The position numbers and the translations under genes are program-made. Below, one piece after another: positions 1 to 11,654 of a stretch of 64,000 nucleotides of DNA (the first letter of the stretch is position 1; every line of letters starts with the position of its first letter). The stretch is from Notamacropus eugenii (lineage: Eukaryota > Chordata > Mammalia > Diprotodontia > Macropodidae), in assembly GCF_028372415.1 (NCBI RefSeq), contig NC_092875.1, positions 227,763,136-227,827,135 on the forward strand, read 5' to 3'. The notes under the pieces are model-generated. The model made no database searches. It saw nothing but the letters and a program-made list of their open reading frames with translations, and had not been told where the DNA came from.

Positions 1-435
1 TGATAAAGTTTTCAATATAGTTTAATAAATTATTCTAGGGAAAGTTAAAGAGAACATTTCATTTCATACATTTATATTTTAATATAGTGTTGAACCATCT
101 TAGATCATACTTTGATTCTTTACCATTTTATTAAATTCAAGATCTCAGCAATGTGGATACTCCTTCAATCCATACACATTATGATCCAGTCATTTCTTCT
201 TATTCTGCATAATTCCTGTCTTGATCTTTGCTCCAAAGAGTTTCTCCTGGACATGCAATAGGTCTTTCTCTAAGTCTCCCGACATTTTATAGATTCCATT
301 GCAGCAATAAGCTGGATGGCTGATTGCTTTCACTCCTTACTACATGACTCTTTCTATGATGATTCATTTCCTACATGAGAGCCTTGAAGCTACTTTTTCT
401 GTATCACTTATCACTAGTAATATGTTGCAGTCTAC
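1..435. other. No recognised feature
   Basis: AT-rich sequence without a long open frame or a repeat I can name. It may be old decayed repeat or unique intergenic DNA. Confidence 0.4.
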
Positions 436-439
436 TTAT

Positions 440-640
440 GTCATAGAGCATTAGGCCTGGAGTCAGGATGATCTGAATTCAAACTTGATCTCCAACATTT
501 ACTAGCTATGTGACTCTGGGCAAGTCACTTAATCTTTCCTCAAGTGTAAAATGGGAATAATGGAAGCTATGTCCCAGTAATGTTATGATGATCAAATGAG
601 ATAGGTTTTGTGACAATGCTCTGGTGTAAGGAAATTCCTC
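440..640 (+). repeat. CORE-SINE (MIR-like tRNA SINE)
   Basis: The head resembles a tRNA-derived promoter: a tagagcatt-like A-box region, a 'gaattcaaact' B-box region, then 'ctagctatgtgactctgggcaag'-type sequence. It continues into 'gatcaaatgagatag', typical of the second half of MIR-like marsupial SINEs. It is diverged and lacks an obvious target-site duplication. Confidence 0.7.
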
Positions 641-1130
641 TTGGGAGAATATAGGGTTTCCCTATTGACCCTTGCTTTCTACACCTAGGATTGCAGTGCC
701 ATACTCCTCAGTGTAGACTAGTCTGCCAATGGGTTAAGTTCTTGTCCAGTTACCCAGTGTGAGTCTAAGGAAAGGTGTGTAGGCCAGCCGGGGAAGTCTG
801 GGAAGATGACCACTTAAAGAGTTCAGGGGCTGAGAATAACATGTAAAATAATGGGAATCAATTCAATGCAAAGTTTTATCACAAGCAATGGGAAAGAGGG
901 GGAAGGAGTGAGAGTTAAAGAGCATCTGACATACAACTCAAGCATACATATTCATGAGTGTAGCACTGCATTGGGGAGACATGGGCCCATTCGGTAGGAA
1001 AGGGATGGTTCAGCAGAAAAGCATGCTCTAGTAAGAAGGCCTATTCCTGCTGGAAGGGAGGGTGTGCTTCATAGTGCCCTTCTGAGAATGGGGTACTTAT
1101 ACTCTGATTTTGGATGGCTTCCTGGAGCTG
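640..1130. other. Unassigned stretch
   Basis: No coding signal or named repeat. Its position left of an LTR-like block on the minus strand means it could be part of the same element, but I see no gag, pol or env similarity. Confidence 0.3.
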
Positions 1131-1139
1131 GCCAATATG

Positions 1140-1560
1140 AGCATCAGGAGTTGGGGCCAAAATATTTTTGGGGAGATTTGTTATCAGGGAAAATAAACCA
1201 AGCTGGTGGCAGACAAAATATCATTTGGGTAACAAGGCTTTATTACTCTTCAAAAAAATTACTGGCAATATTTTTCTGTAATTATACTCTATAAGTTCAC
1301 AGCCTACCCTTAATAGGAGACTATCGTGATGGCCTCAAAACCATCTGACCTAGTCTTATAACAATGGTTGCCATGCTTAGGTTTTATAAGCTACATTTCC
1401 CTTAAGGGGGAGCTTATGGTACTATCAAGATCCCCAGGCTTCATCTTGTAATAATCCAACCGTTGGGTTTTGAGACCACCCATGACTAGCATGCTGACAA
1501 GATCCATGGAGGGACAGTCCCCTTTAGTAAGGAAGCTTTATAGAGGCAGCCTTGAATGAC
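1140..1560 (-). repeat. Possible LTR, minus strand
   Basis: Read on the minus strand, a TATAAAA box lies at 1388-1382 and an AATAAA at 1244-1239. The spacing of about 140 bases fits a retroviral LTR promoter plus R region. The same arrangement is clearer in the LTR at 14.3 kb. The ends and any TG/CA termini are not resolved. Confidence 0.3.
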
Positions 1561-1569
1561 GAAGGAAGG

Positions 1570-2750
1570 AGAGGGTCTTAACCTAACTTATTCTAACCTA
1601 ATGAATGATCTATTCAGTGATCTGGAAGGTCTTATGCCCCAAGTAGGGCCTCACCATCTTAATTCCTACCATACACAAGATAAAAGGAATTAGAGTCTCA
1701 AAAACTCTCTAGACTGAGTCTAGAAGACTTACCAAGGAGGACCCAGGAAAATGTAATTCGAAGGGCCTAGGGGAAATGGAATAAATCAGAGTTGTAAAGT
1801 CACTGAACTCATTGGTCTGGGTCCTTATCTAGTGAATTCATAGGTCATTTGAGAGGGGGTCTATCCACATGCAATAGGAGATATTTATTAGACACAGACT
1901 CTTCCCTCTGGTCTGAAAACATATAGTCTAGGGCCAAGTGGTAGTCCATAACCAGTCAATTTTTAGGGCAATTTTTTCTTACCATTCTTTATGTCAGGAG
2001 GTGAGCAATGTGACCCTTAAAAATGGCTGCTCAGACACCCAGGGGCTGTTGAATCCCACTACTGCTTTAGTCTAGTAAGAAGATAACACTATGGCCTGGG
2101 CCACATATGTGTGGGGTTGCGTATCCATATCTGCTGTTTTGTCACTTACCTGTAGCCACAGAACTTTGAGGCAGGTAAAAACAGAAAAATGGCATGAGTG
2201 ATGTCTTTTGACTTGTGCCTCAGTTGGATGTAAGCAAGGCAGAGAAGTGAGAAGAAGGCCTTACTCTCTCTTCCAGGGTCATCAGAGTCCTAGAAAGACA
2301 AAAAATTAAGATGACTGGTGATGGCTAGGGATGCAGTCAATAACCTTGGCATCTTTCACGTCTAACCAAGCTCTAAGCACTCCACATGGTATGCTTCTGC
2401 CTCCTTCATATTCACTGGGACAAATTGTTCTCATTTGTCCATTCCTCTGAGGGAAGTCTTTACATGCTTGGAGTAGACACTCTACTAGCTCGCTGAAGGG
2501 TCTGAGACCCTTGGTAACCTCAACCTGGTTTAGCCTGTCTGCTGAAAGTTTGCTGGGATGTGGTTGCAGTACATGTTATAGCTTCTTGGAGCAACAGGTG
2601 AGAGTTGATTGAATCAGATAGACACCAAAGATGGAAAGCAGCCCTGAAAAGGGCTTGGCAATCCTCACATCTGATGTACTGATATTTCCTGAGCACCCCA
2701 CCCCATACACCCAAGTAATATCCACCCCCTTTCCAACTTCCTTTTGTGTT
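1570..2750. other. Unassigned stretch
   Basis: No open frame of note and no repeat I can name with confidence. The short minus-strand frames in the last 250 bases have no recognisable domain. Confidence 0.3.
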
Positions 2751-2754
2751 TTTC

Positions 2755-2875
2755 CTTCCCGCATTAGAGTATAAACTCCTTGAGAGCTGGGACTGTCTTT
2801 TTTTTTCTTATTCATATCCCCACGCTTAATACTGATCCTAGTACATAGTACTGAATTAAATTAAATTGAACTTCT
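2755..2875 (+). repeat. L2 LINE 3' end
   Basis: This has the 3'-terminal L2 signature: 'ctccttgagagctgggactgtct', then 'atccccacgcttaatac' and a 'cacatag'-like tail. It is a short fragment. Confidence 0.6.
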
Positions 2876-3054
2876 CTAATTATAACCTGTTTTACCTCAA
2901 GCACTAACATTAAATCTATTTAATCAAAAAACTTCTTGCTTATTTAGTTGTACTGCTAATGTTTTCTTAGATGCATCAAAATTTGCAAGTCCTTAAAAGA
3001 TATAAATTCAGATAACCCTGTGTTACCACTCTTTGTCCTCATAAGAATTGTGAG

Positions 3055-3245
3055 CAGTTAGTTGGTGCAGTGAATAGGGCCCTGGTCTTGAAGTCAAGAA
3101 GACAAGCTCAAATTCAGCCTTAGACCACTAAACCTCTATTTACCTAGCTTTTTTCATTTATAAAATAGCACCTATCTGTGAAGGTTGCTGTGAGGATCAA
3201 ATGAGACAATATTTGTGACAAATAAATATGTTATTATTAATTGGA
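3055..3245 (+). repeat. CORE-SINE (MIR-like tRNA SINE)
   Basis: A tRNA-like head ('agttggtgcagtgaatagg') is followed by 'gaagtcaagaagacaagctcaaa' in altered form. The tail 'gttgctgtgaggatcaaatg' is characteristic of MIR-like marsupial SINEs. Confidence 0.7.
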
Positions 3246-3595
3246 ATAGATGCTAATGCTTAAGCCTATGGATGACATTAATCAGGTTGCATCAAACCCC
3301 AGGACACTAAAGATCCTTAGACAAGGTCTATACCCATTCAAAAGAGGTGTAGGTAATTACCCTTCTGGGAAAAAACAAGATGGTGAAAAATACCTGTAAT
3401 CCTGACTATGGCACAGAACCATCTTCTAGAACTTGCCTGTCTTAGGCCCAGAAAGAAACAAGTGAACGATGAATTGAATTGTCTTCCATGGACTGCCCTG
3501 GAAACTTAACCATCATTACAACATGGTTTCTAAATCAAACCATATTTCAAATTTCAAACAATCAACTCAATTTTGGATCACAACCTGCTTATAAG

Positions 3596-3825
3596 TTGTT
3601 GTTTTTCAGTGTGTCCAGCTGCTTGTGACCCTCTTTGGAGTTTTCTTGGCAAAGGTTCTAGTGTTTTGCCATTCCTTTCTCTAGTGAATTATGGCAAATA
3701 GAAGTTAAATTACCTGCCCAGGTTTAATGGTCACACAGCTAGTACTGGTCTGAGTCCAGATGTGAACTCAGTTCTTCCTAAATCCAAGCTCAGTACCCTA
3801 TCCTCTGAAGTACTTAGGTGCCTCA
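3596..3825 (-). repeat. tRNA SINE with RTE/BovB-like tail
   Basis: The plus strand begins with the reverse of the tail ('gttgtttttcagtgtgtcc', 'tgtgacc...ttggagttttcttggcaaag') and ends at the reversed tRNA head ('cttaggtgcctcatg'). The tail ('ggggtcacaaagagtt-gacac-actga' in intact copies) resembles the 3' end of BovB/RTE LINEs, the likely source of the retrotransposition machinery. This is an old copy. Confidence 0.75.
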
Positions 3826-3984
3826 TGTGTAAGTTAGGGCCTATTTATAGGGACAATATAGTCAAGAGCCAGTATAGAAAGGGAAGATGTATTCTCAGTC
3901 AAATATAAAGAGATGATAGTGAAAAGTTTCTTTCACATAAAAGGATTTGTTGTATAATTAGTAAATGAGTTTCATGTAATTAAA

Positions 3985-4440
3985 TTTGATTCAAAGCATT
4001 TATTAAGTTTCTACTATATGCCAGATATTGTGCTATGCAACAGGCATACAAAGTCCCAAACAGAAAAAGTCTGGGCTTTCAAGGCATTCACATTCTACTG
4101 TGTAAGAAACTACATGAACAGAGATGAGTTAATATAAAGTGTCTAATGCAAAGTAATTTTTTTGAGGGAGGTACAGTTGCTAGCCCTTTATTCAATCAGG
4201 AAAGGCCTCCTGTAAAGGAGTTGAATCTTGAAAGAGGCTAGAGCTTCCAAGAAAAGGAATCTTTTCAGAGGGAAATGGGGAACCATCCTTGTAAAGGCAA
4301 TGAGACAGGAGATGGGACCTGGAATGTTGTGCACTTGAAACAGCAAGTCAGCCAGGTTGGCTCTTGACCTTAGAATTGAAGATAAGCTTAGAAATGTTGA
4401 CAGAGAGAAACACTCAGCTTTCCACTTGTCCACAGAAGGC
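3985..4440 (-). repeat. L2 LINE fragment
   Basis: On the plus strand the reversed L2 3' end comes first ('tttattaagtttctactatatg'). It is followed by body sequence ('ggaaaggcctcctgtaaagg', 'aacagcaagtcagccaggtt') typical of the non-coding 3' region of L2. Some internal sequence is poorly matched. Confidence 0.6.
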
Positions 4441-4444
4441 AAAT

Positions 4445-5690
4445 ATTATATTTTCAAACCATGTTGTTTTTTTTAAAGGACCAAAAATATTTCCTCTTTC
4501 CTTAAGGTATGTTAGGGATCAAAAAGGGCTGTAAGTTGCCTTGAAGTGATTTTCATAAGACCTATCTGGGTCTTTCAGGACAATATCCCTTAACAGAACA
4601 GACACAAATGTCTTAAAACTCATTTTCTGGTGAAGTTATTCGTCAAATGCCCACACCTATGAAACTGTGGTTAATTCAATTCCCCTTGAAATAGCTGGTA
4701 CTGATAAACACTTCCTCTTGCTTTGTTCTACATTCCTAAGATGAAAAGACACAAGAATTTGACTAACCAAAGACTCTTCTATTCCATGCACCCTCTATAT
4801 GCTCCTCCCCTACTCCCAAAGAAAATTTAAACTAAACTGCAATGGAAATTTAAGAAAAAGGTGAGCATGTCAAATTCATTTCAAGCTCTGACTATGAATT
4901 AATCCACTTGGTTGGAGGCAACGTTAGGTGAATGAAATATAATGAAGTATGAAATAGTGAAATATAGATCTTTAGAACTAGTTTGTGAAAGGTTTAGAGA
5001 AAGAGACAAAAATTAAAAGAAAAAAGCTGACATATTTCTGCAAATGAATGGGTGTCACTGGGAGCACTTGAGCATGGGATTACGCTGCATTTACTTATCA
5101 GGCCAGATTCTCCTCTGGTATATACTACATCCTGGTTTGAATAAAGCATTTTTGGAAAAGGAAATGAAAGCCATTTGATGCATGGAGGTGCTAAATTACA
5201 ATCAAACAGCTTTAGAGTGTTAGTTCTCCTTCCAAAAAGCTTTACTTACTCCATGATTATAACTTAGTCTAATACTTCTAGTATCCTGAAGTCACTCCCA
5301 AAGTTTGACCTGGAAGATGGTTTTGTTTCCATATGAAGTTATTGCCTGAAAAACAGGATACCAGGAAAAAGACATACTGTACGTACACTATGATACTTCA
5401 GAAAGGGAAGAAGGTCATGTTCTCTTGACATGACCCCATGAGGTGATGCCCAAAACACATTAGTCGTTTTATTCAAAAATAGCTCATGTGCCTCTCATGT
5501 CAGTTGGGGTAACTACAGAAAGATTTTGCAAATATGATTCATTGTATCATGAACACAAGTGGCCTTCTTTGCTGCTGGAGACAGTGTCTAAAACATCTGC
5601 AAAAGATTTTTTTACCTTGGGGATCTTAGTTCTCTGTTCCTTTCTCGGTCATTCTGCCCACTTGCATTGGCCACACGTGATATTTGTCTT
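4445..5690. other. Unassigned, repeat-poor stretch
   Basis: No named repeat or coding signal. A plus-strand frame at 5488-5760 has no recognisable domain and runs into the CR1-like element that follows. Confidence 0.4.
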
Positions 5691-5694
5691 TTTC

Positions 5695-6590
5695 TTTTTA
5701 ATCAATGACTTTGATACAGATATAGAGAGCATACTTATCAAATTTTCAGGTAACACATAGCTGAGAAAAACAGCAAAAATACCAGATGAGCAAGTCAAGA
5801 TTCAAAAGGATCTGAACATTGGACCAAACCTAATAAGTTGAAATTCAATTGGGATAAATGTAAAGTTGGGTTCAGAAAATCAACTTTATAAGTATAAGAT
5901 GATGGGGGAGGGGATCTTGCCTAGATAGTGTTATTCCTCTGAAAACAAAGATGGGAACCTTGGCGGTTTGATGGATGGCAAACTCAATAGGATTGTATGA
6001 TACTGGAGACAAAAAAGCTAATGCAGTCTTTGGCTGCATTAAGAGAAGCATAACTTCCAGGAATAGTGAGTTGGTGGTGCTATTGCACTGTGCCCTTGTC
6101 AAACCAAATCTGGAGGAAGTACTGTGTTCATTTCTGGGAAACACATTTTAGGATAGACATTAATGATCTGGAGTGGGGTAAGTAGGGCATAAATTGCCCA
6201 AAGTCATATTTTTTGAGGGTTATTTGGAAGAACTAGGAAAAACTAGGTGACAAAGCCTATAGAAGAGAAAATTTTAGGGGAAATCTCTGAAAATTTTCAG
6301 AGCTGTCACCTGGAAGAAGGATCAGATTTGTTACATTCAGGCTTAGGGGCAAGTGTAGGGTAATAGTAGCAGAGATAGATGATGTCAGAAAAAACTCCCA
6401 ACCATTAGAGTGATCTCAAAGTGAAATGGATGAAAATAGGTTCCCTCTCATAGGGTATCTTCAAGCAAAGGCTGGATGACCACATGTCTAGTATACAGGG
6501 AAAAGGAATATTTTCAGCTATGTGTTAGACTAGATGGCCACTGAAATCCTTTCTTCTTTGAAAATTTTAAAATCCTATGTTTCTAAGCCC
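5695..6590 (+). repeat. CR1/L3 LINE ORF2 3' part and 3' end
   Basis: The order of degenerate segments matches the end of a CR1-clade ORF2: a 'lakin-degree' block, the 'sQKsNavfGcIKrs' block near 6010-6060, and the 'LVkPnLEevl' block near 6090-6130. The 3' end 'tcttcaagcaaaggctggatgaccac' lies at 6460-6485, followed by 'gttagactagatggcc'. The reading frame has several stops and shifts, so it is dead. These are established CR1/L3 hallmarks, recognised by eye. Confidence 0.7.
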
Positions 6591-6599
6591 CTAAAGATA

Positions 6600-7040
6600 A
6601 GGAGACAAGTGAGCTTTGGAAAAAAGATAACATGCAATTCAACCTTTCCCCCACCACATCTGTCCATAACAACAACTCATCCTCAATAGCTCACCTACAT
6701 CAATCCAGAGACTCTCTAATAACCATCTAAGCAGTCTTTACGATCCTCCTATTCACTAGCAAGGGTTCCAGTCAAAGAAGATCTGAATGAGGTATGCACC
6801 TGCAGAACTTATGAAAACAAACAGGTTGAAGTAGAAAACTTTTTTGTATATTTTTCATGTGTCACAATAAAAAAATTCAGCATCTCAGATGAAATAGTTT
6901 ACCAAGGCTGTTCCAAAAATGTTAGTGTAGTTATAAATTTTGACTTTTGGAACACTATAATATATATTATACAAAGGATACAAAGGAGACATTTTGACAG
7001 GATAAGGTAAGGTCCTTTTTTTTCTAGTTACAAGGAAAAG
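6600..7040. other. Unassigned stretch
   Basis: AT-rich with no coding signal and no clear repeat. Confidence 0.35.
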
Positions 7041-7046
7041 GAAATT

Positions 7047-7135
7047 CATCCATCTATCTACCTATCTATGTGTCTGTCTGTATGCCTATCTATCTACCTA
7101 CCCATCGATCTTGTTATCTATATCTATATCTATAT
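7047..7135. repeat. Imperfect (TATC)n microsatellite
   Basis: Runs of ATCT, TATC and TATATC with interruptions such as 'gtgtctgtctg'. Confidence 0.85.
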
Positions 7136-7194
7136 GCCTTTGAAAGGATATCAAAAGACTATAAAAAGCATTACATGCCTATAATTATTACTCC

Positions 7195-7385
7195 TATCTC
7201 CTTGAGAGGCAGGATTTCCTTTTCATTTTTCTGTATTTATAATTACAGCACATAGCTCAGTTCCTGTTCCAAAATGGACACTTATTAAATACCCATTAAT
7301 TAACTGATTGTTGGTTAAATGAGGTTTTGTGAATTTTTCCAATATCTGACACATAGTGGACACAATAAATATTTGTTGGTTACTG
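7195..7385 (+). repeat. L2 3'-end-like fragments
   Basis: Two successive tails resemble the L2 3' end: 'ccttgagaggcagga...acagcacatagctcag' and 'ctgacacatagtggacacaataaatatttgttgg'. They may be two insertions or one element with an internal duplication. Confidence 0.5.
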
Positions 7386-7650
7386 TATTGGTGATAAAGA
7401 GAGTGCCTATGGTTTTCTCCCCCAGAGTTCACATTGGACGCTGGTGATACAGGAAGCAGATAGGCCATACTGTGACTTGTTTTCTGGTGTCAGATCCCTG
7501 AGTCAGACCAGTGTGCCTGGTTTACTGACAGCCCTAGGGTCAGGTGAAGCAACCTTTACTTCTTCTTTGGAACTCTGTTGTACTTCAAGGAAGAGTCTCA
7601 CAAGGCAGAGCTCCAATTTTCTTCCTTTTGCATTCAATTAAATGGCATGC

Positions 7651-7692
7651 TATGCTTGAGTAGCTTTGTGGGAGTGAAGAAGAGCCCCACAG
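7651..7692. repeat. 42-bp direct repeat, copy 1
   Basis: Matches 8656-8697 at 41 of 42 positions, with one C/T difference. Flanking bases do not match. It belongs to no repeat family I recognise. Confidence 0.9.
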
Positions 7693-7699
7693 AGAAGAC

Positions 7700-8125
7700 A
7701 CGAGTTTAGTCCACAGCTCATTACTTTATCTATTATAGCATGCTCTTTCTATAAAGCAAGAGAGGGCTGTCATAAAACCCAAGAAATCCTGTTGCTAGTA
7801 AAACAAGTATAATTATATGTAAAGAAAATCTCTGGAAAAAATATATATTTCATTTCTTTAGAATCAGAGGGTTGCATTAAAAAGAGGGGAAAAAATCAGA
7901 AAATTCCTATGATGCAGGCTGACAGACATGATTTCTCTTTACATTAATGCCTAAAGCAGCATCAAGAATACTAAAGCTATACATTTGCTTGGACCTATCC
8001 ATGTTTACCAATGTCCTGTATGTATTTAATGAGGAGCTATCTATCCTGCACAACTTTTTTGTTTCCTTGGCAGTGTTCATGCTGTTTGACTGACAGGCTT
8101 TAGCTGTACAGAGCAGACTTTTTAA
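7700..8125. other. Unassigned stretch between direct repeats
   Basis: No coding signal or named repeat. It lies between the two copies of a 42-bp direct repeat. Confidence 0.35.
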
Positions 8126-8129
8126 AGAA

Positions 8130-8290
8130 AAGAATCATATAATTGTTGAGCTACAAGGTACATTAGAGATCATACAAACCTACCTTCTAATTTTTCAGAT
8201 AAGAGAATTGAAGCTTAGAGGGCCAAGTGAATTGCCAGGTCACACAGCCCATCAGGGACAGAACTGAGATTAGAATCCAGGCATTTTCCC
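8130..8290 (-). repeat. MIR-like SINE fragment
   Basis: The reversed core is visible: 'cagataagagaattgaagc', then 'gccaggtcacacagcccatc' and 'agattagaatccaggc'. This is a typical reversed MIR block. Confidence 0.6.
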
Positions 8291-8440
8291 CCCTCTACAG
8301 AGTTGGGATAGATTGTCTGATGGTATTAGTGAGTTTCTTGTCCCCAGAGGTCTTCAAGCAAAGATTGAATGACCACTCTCAGAGGAGGAGTTGTAGGGAA
8401 GATTCCTGCTTTAGGTAGAGTGTAAACAAAATTTTAATTC
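8291..8440 (+). repeat. CR1/L3 3' end
   Basis: 'ccagaggtcttcaagcaaag' followed by 'ttgaatgaccac' matches the end of the CR1-clade element at 5.7-6.6 kb. It is a short remnant. Confidence 0.55.
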
Positions 8441-8655
8441 TATGAGTATATATTGTTTGCTGTAGACTTACATAGATTCATCTGGTGACAGAAGACTAGA
8501 TATTCATGGGTCATCATAAAGAGATGATGAAAGTAAAAGATAAAAATCTTTTCTTAGGATCAAATTCAGTCAATAGATATATATTATGTGGAACCCCCCC
8601 AGTATTTGAACAGGAAAATGAATTCCTGACATCTTGTATCAAACACAAGATTTGT

Positions 8656-8697
8656 TATGCTTGAGTAGCTTTGTGGGAGTGAAGAAGAGCTCCACAG
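8656..8697. repeat. 42-bp direct repeat, copy 2
   Basis: Second copy of the repeat at 7651-7692, 1005 bases downstream in the same orientation. Confidence 0.9.
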
Positions 8698-8717
8698 GTC
8701 CTTTAGCTATCTAACCT

Positions 8718-8825
8718 ACACATGCACACATACACACATGTGCATGTGTGTGTATATATACACAGACATATTCACACATGTACATATACATATATACATA
8801 TACATGTATGTATACACATATTTTA
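8718..8825. repeat. Mixed CA/TG/TA microsatellite
   Basis: Alternating purine-pyrimidine tract (CACA, TGTG, TATA), partly self-complementary around 8735-8760. Such tracts can form Z-DNA or cruciforms. Confidence 0.85.
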
Positions 8826-8829
8826 AATT

Positions 8830-10210
8830 ATGAGTTCCAATATGATTTGGGGTGTGTGTATAACTCTTAGCAAGATTGATGGAAAGATAAATCCTTTTCT
8901 TTTAGTTTTAAACTTTTTCCCATTATTATTTTCATCATTCTCAGTGGTAAAAGTATGTGAACTTAGACATTTGTCCTCCTTATCTTTGTCAATGATGTAT
9001 AATTTAGCTTTAGTTATCCAGGGACAGATTATCCAGACTACCTTGCTTTTCTGCCTTCTTGATGCCCATCATTTTTTCCACCTCGCTGCTCATTAGTCAC
9101 CTCTAGCAGATGGCAAGTGGGGAAAGAGGAAAGATAGTGACCTCCCTACTCTCCTGTTTGTCAGGAACCTTTGTAAAGGTCAAATGGAAAGAGTTTGAAT
9201 TCAGTGGTTGAAGTGAAGTCAAGGATTGTCTATTCTAAGAATCAAGAATGATCTGTAGTTAAATTAATTAGTGAAAGAAAAGAATAGTTTTTTTAGCTAT
9301 GATGTAAAAAATGATCTCTTTTCAACTTTTCTTATTCATACTTTGTGTGCACCTGAAATAGTATTCTATTTGTGATTTTATCATAATGTAATTTTTTCTG
9401 TGTTTCACTGTCTAAAAGCTCCCTCTCCTGACGATAGGGAGTAACAGTTTATATGATAAAGGCACACAAACACACATATATTTGCATATGCACACACATA
9501 TCTATTAATTCTAACAAGAAATTTCCCTGGGGATAGATGAATTTATCAAGACATAAAATAAACCTTTTCTCTCAACCTCTACCTGAAACCACAATACATT
9601 TGAAGCTAATAATGCACAATTTTGTTCTGAAGTCATTGTCAAAGGATGGTACAGTATTTAGTACTGGTGAGACTATCTGAAACCATCATCATTAAGTGTA
9701 ATTATGTCATCCTTTGTTTAGGAAGAGGGAGTGTGACTGACCAGTCATTAGTAAGTCACATACTGAAGGTTGTAATCCTAATTGTGATCATGGATTTACC
9801 TTAAGCCAGCCATATTATTTCAGCTAGTTGTCTTTATGTGCATAGACATACAGTTGTGAAATAGTCTTAGAATTTCAGTCTTTAATTATGAGACAAGCAT
9901 CAAATTCACTGGTCAACATGAAGTATTGTTTCCATGTCCCTGGCCTCATGAGTACTCTTTGCTAACTAACTGAGTAAGTAGCAAAGCAGCTACATATGCG
10001 TGAGAAGTTCTGAGAATGATATCATCAAACCCCAAATTCCTTCTGTTTGCTGTTTACTTATAATTTAAATTAGGTTACATAAAAAATACATTCAGAAAGA
10101 TACAATAATAACAGTGAACTAAGTAACAGTAACAATTTTTTACTACTTTCCAAATATGCTATTAACAAAACTAAATTTAGTTTTTTTTTTCAAAAGCGGA
10201 AGGTTGAATT
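8830..10210. other. Unassigned, repeat-poor stretch
   Basis: No named repeat apart from short CA-rich runs near 9465-9500. The plus-strand frame at 8830-9096 shows no domain and is probably chance. Confidence 0.4.
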
Positions 10211-10214
10211 GCCC

Positions 10215-10330
10215 CCAACATTCATTTTTTCATCTAAATTCAATAACTAATGGATATGTGGCAGTGAACTAAATGCATATAAAGACATGCTTCTTGCCTT
10301 CAAGGAATTAAAGTTTAAGAAGGAGGATGA
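10215..10330 (-). repeat. L2 3'-end fragment
   Basis: Degenerate reversed L2 end, ending in the recognisable 'gccttcaaggaattaaagt' block. Confidence 0.4.
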
Positions 10331-10339
10331 TATTTTACT

Positions 10340-10485
10340 TTATCCAAGGATAGTCATAGATCTAGAACTGAAAGATATCTTCAAGGTAATCTATTGCAAA
10401 CTCTTCATTTAATAGATGAAAAACTTGAGATGTACAGAAATTAGATGGCTTTCCCAAAATCACACAATGTCAAAGTCAAGTTGAA
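10340..10485 (-). repeat. MIR-like SINE fragment
   Basis: Reversed core: 'cttcatttaatagatgaaaa', then 'cccaaaatcacacaatgtc'. Confidence 0.5.
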
Positions 10486-10522
10486 CTATACTATCAATAT
10501 TCTTTCTATTACTTTTCTTGTG

Positions 10523-10790
10523 ATTGTTGTTCAGTCATTTTCAATCATGTCCAACTTTTTGTGACCTCATTTGGGGTTTTCTTGGCAAAGATACTAACAC
10601 GGTTTGCCATTTCCTTCTTCTGTTAATTTTACACAGAAGAAATCTGAGGCAAACAGGGTTAAGTGACTTTCCCATGAGTCGCACAACTGGCAAGTGTCTG
10701 AGACTAGATATGAACTCAGGAAGATGAGTCTTTCTGACTTCAGCCCTAGCCATCTCTCCATTGCATGACATGGTTGCCTTTTGCCTACTG
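10523..10790 (-). repeat. tRNA SINE with RTE/BovB-like tail
   Basis: Well-preserved minus-strand copy. The plus strand opens with 'gattgttgttcagtcatttt' and 'tgtgacctcatttggggttt' (reversed tail), then 'aatctgaggcaaacagggtt', 'gtgtctgagactagatatga', and ends near the reversed tRNA head. The three overlapping open frames across it are by-products of the SINE. Confidence 0.85.
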
Positions 10791-10924
10791 TAGCACAGGT
10801 TTTCAGTAACTGGTAGGTACAAATGTAGTCTTTACCCTGGATGTTTATAAATATGGTACTGAATACTTTGGGTTTAGATATCACCTACAGGCATTAATAT
10901 AAGTCACAGAGCTGGAATTTTTTC

Positions 10925-11340
10925 CATGATTCTCATGCTGGACTTGTAATGATGCCACTTTCCTTCTCAAGATCCCATAATGGCTCCCTAATGATTTCTA
11001 GGTCAAGACCAAATCCTCAATCTGACTATCATGATCCTCTATAATCAGATCAGAATCTACCGTATCCAATCTTATTTGCACTGTTCTGTAATAGAGAATT
11101 TTTGCTCCAGGTAAGTTAGCTGCATCACATTTCACTAGATGGGCTATGGTCATTTCCACCTCCATGTTTGCTGTCTTATTATTCCCTTCATCTTCAGTCA
11201 TCCATTCTGCCTTCTGTCTCTCTATCTTCCCTTGTTTTTAAGTCCAACTAAAAATCCTCCTTGAGACCTTTCTCAACTACTGTCACTCACACTCAGCTCT
11301 CCTATCCATTAACTCCTATTGTATTTATAGCCCAAAATGT
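10925..11340 (+). repeat. L2 LINE 3' region
   Basis: The segment order matches the L2 3' region: 'aagaccaaatcctcaatctg', 'gatcctctataatcagatcag', 'cttatttgcactgttc', 'ccttgagacctttctcaact', 'tattgtatttatagcc'. A minus-strand frame of 67 codons inside it is a by-product. Confidence 0.6.
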
Positions 11341-11384
11341 GAAGATCAAAACTTAAATGTTCTCTGATTGCTTTATGTATGTCA

Positions 11385-11545
11385 GTTTTGTTTCAGATGA
11401 CAAATTTAGAGACCATAAGGGATCTCAGAGGTCATCAAATCCAAATATCTTGTTTTTCAGATTAGGAAACTGAGACACAGAGATGCTATATGAATAGTTC
11501 AAGGTCAAAATGTAAGGGCACCCAGATCTAATTCCAAATCCAGGG
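11385..11545 (-). repeat. MIR3-like SINE fragment
   Basis: 'ggatctcagaggtcatcaaa' followed by 'cagattaggaaactgagaca' is the reversed core of MIR3-type elements. Confidence 0.6.
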
Positions 11546-11654
11546 CTTTAAAGGCATATTTCATGTATTAAACCTTTGTCTATATATCCACAACAACTAG
11601 GCAGAGAATATAATTAATTTGATAATTTTATTCAATTACATATTAACTATTAGC

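Noticed and set aside
7047..7135. Possible CRISPR-like or satellite array
   Set aside because: Simple tetranucleotide repeat without spacers.
10541..10884. Two overlapping minus-strand frames of 93 and 96 codons
   Set aside because: They read through an RTE-tail SINE.
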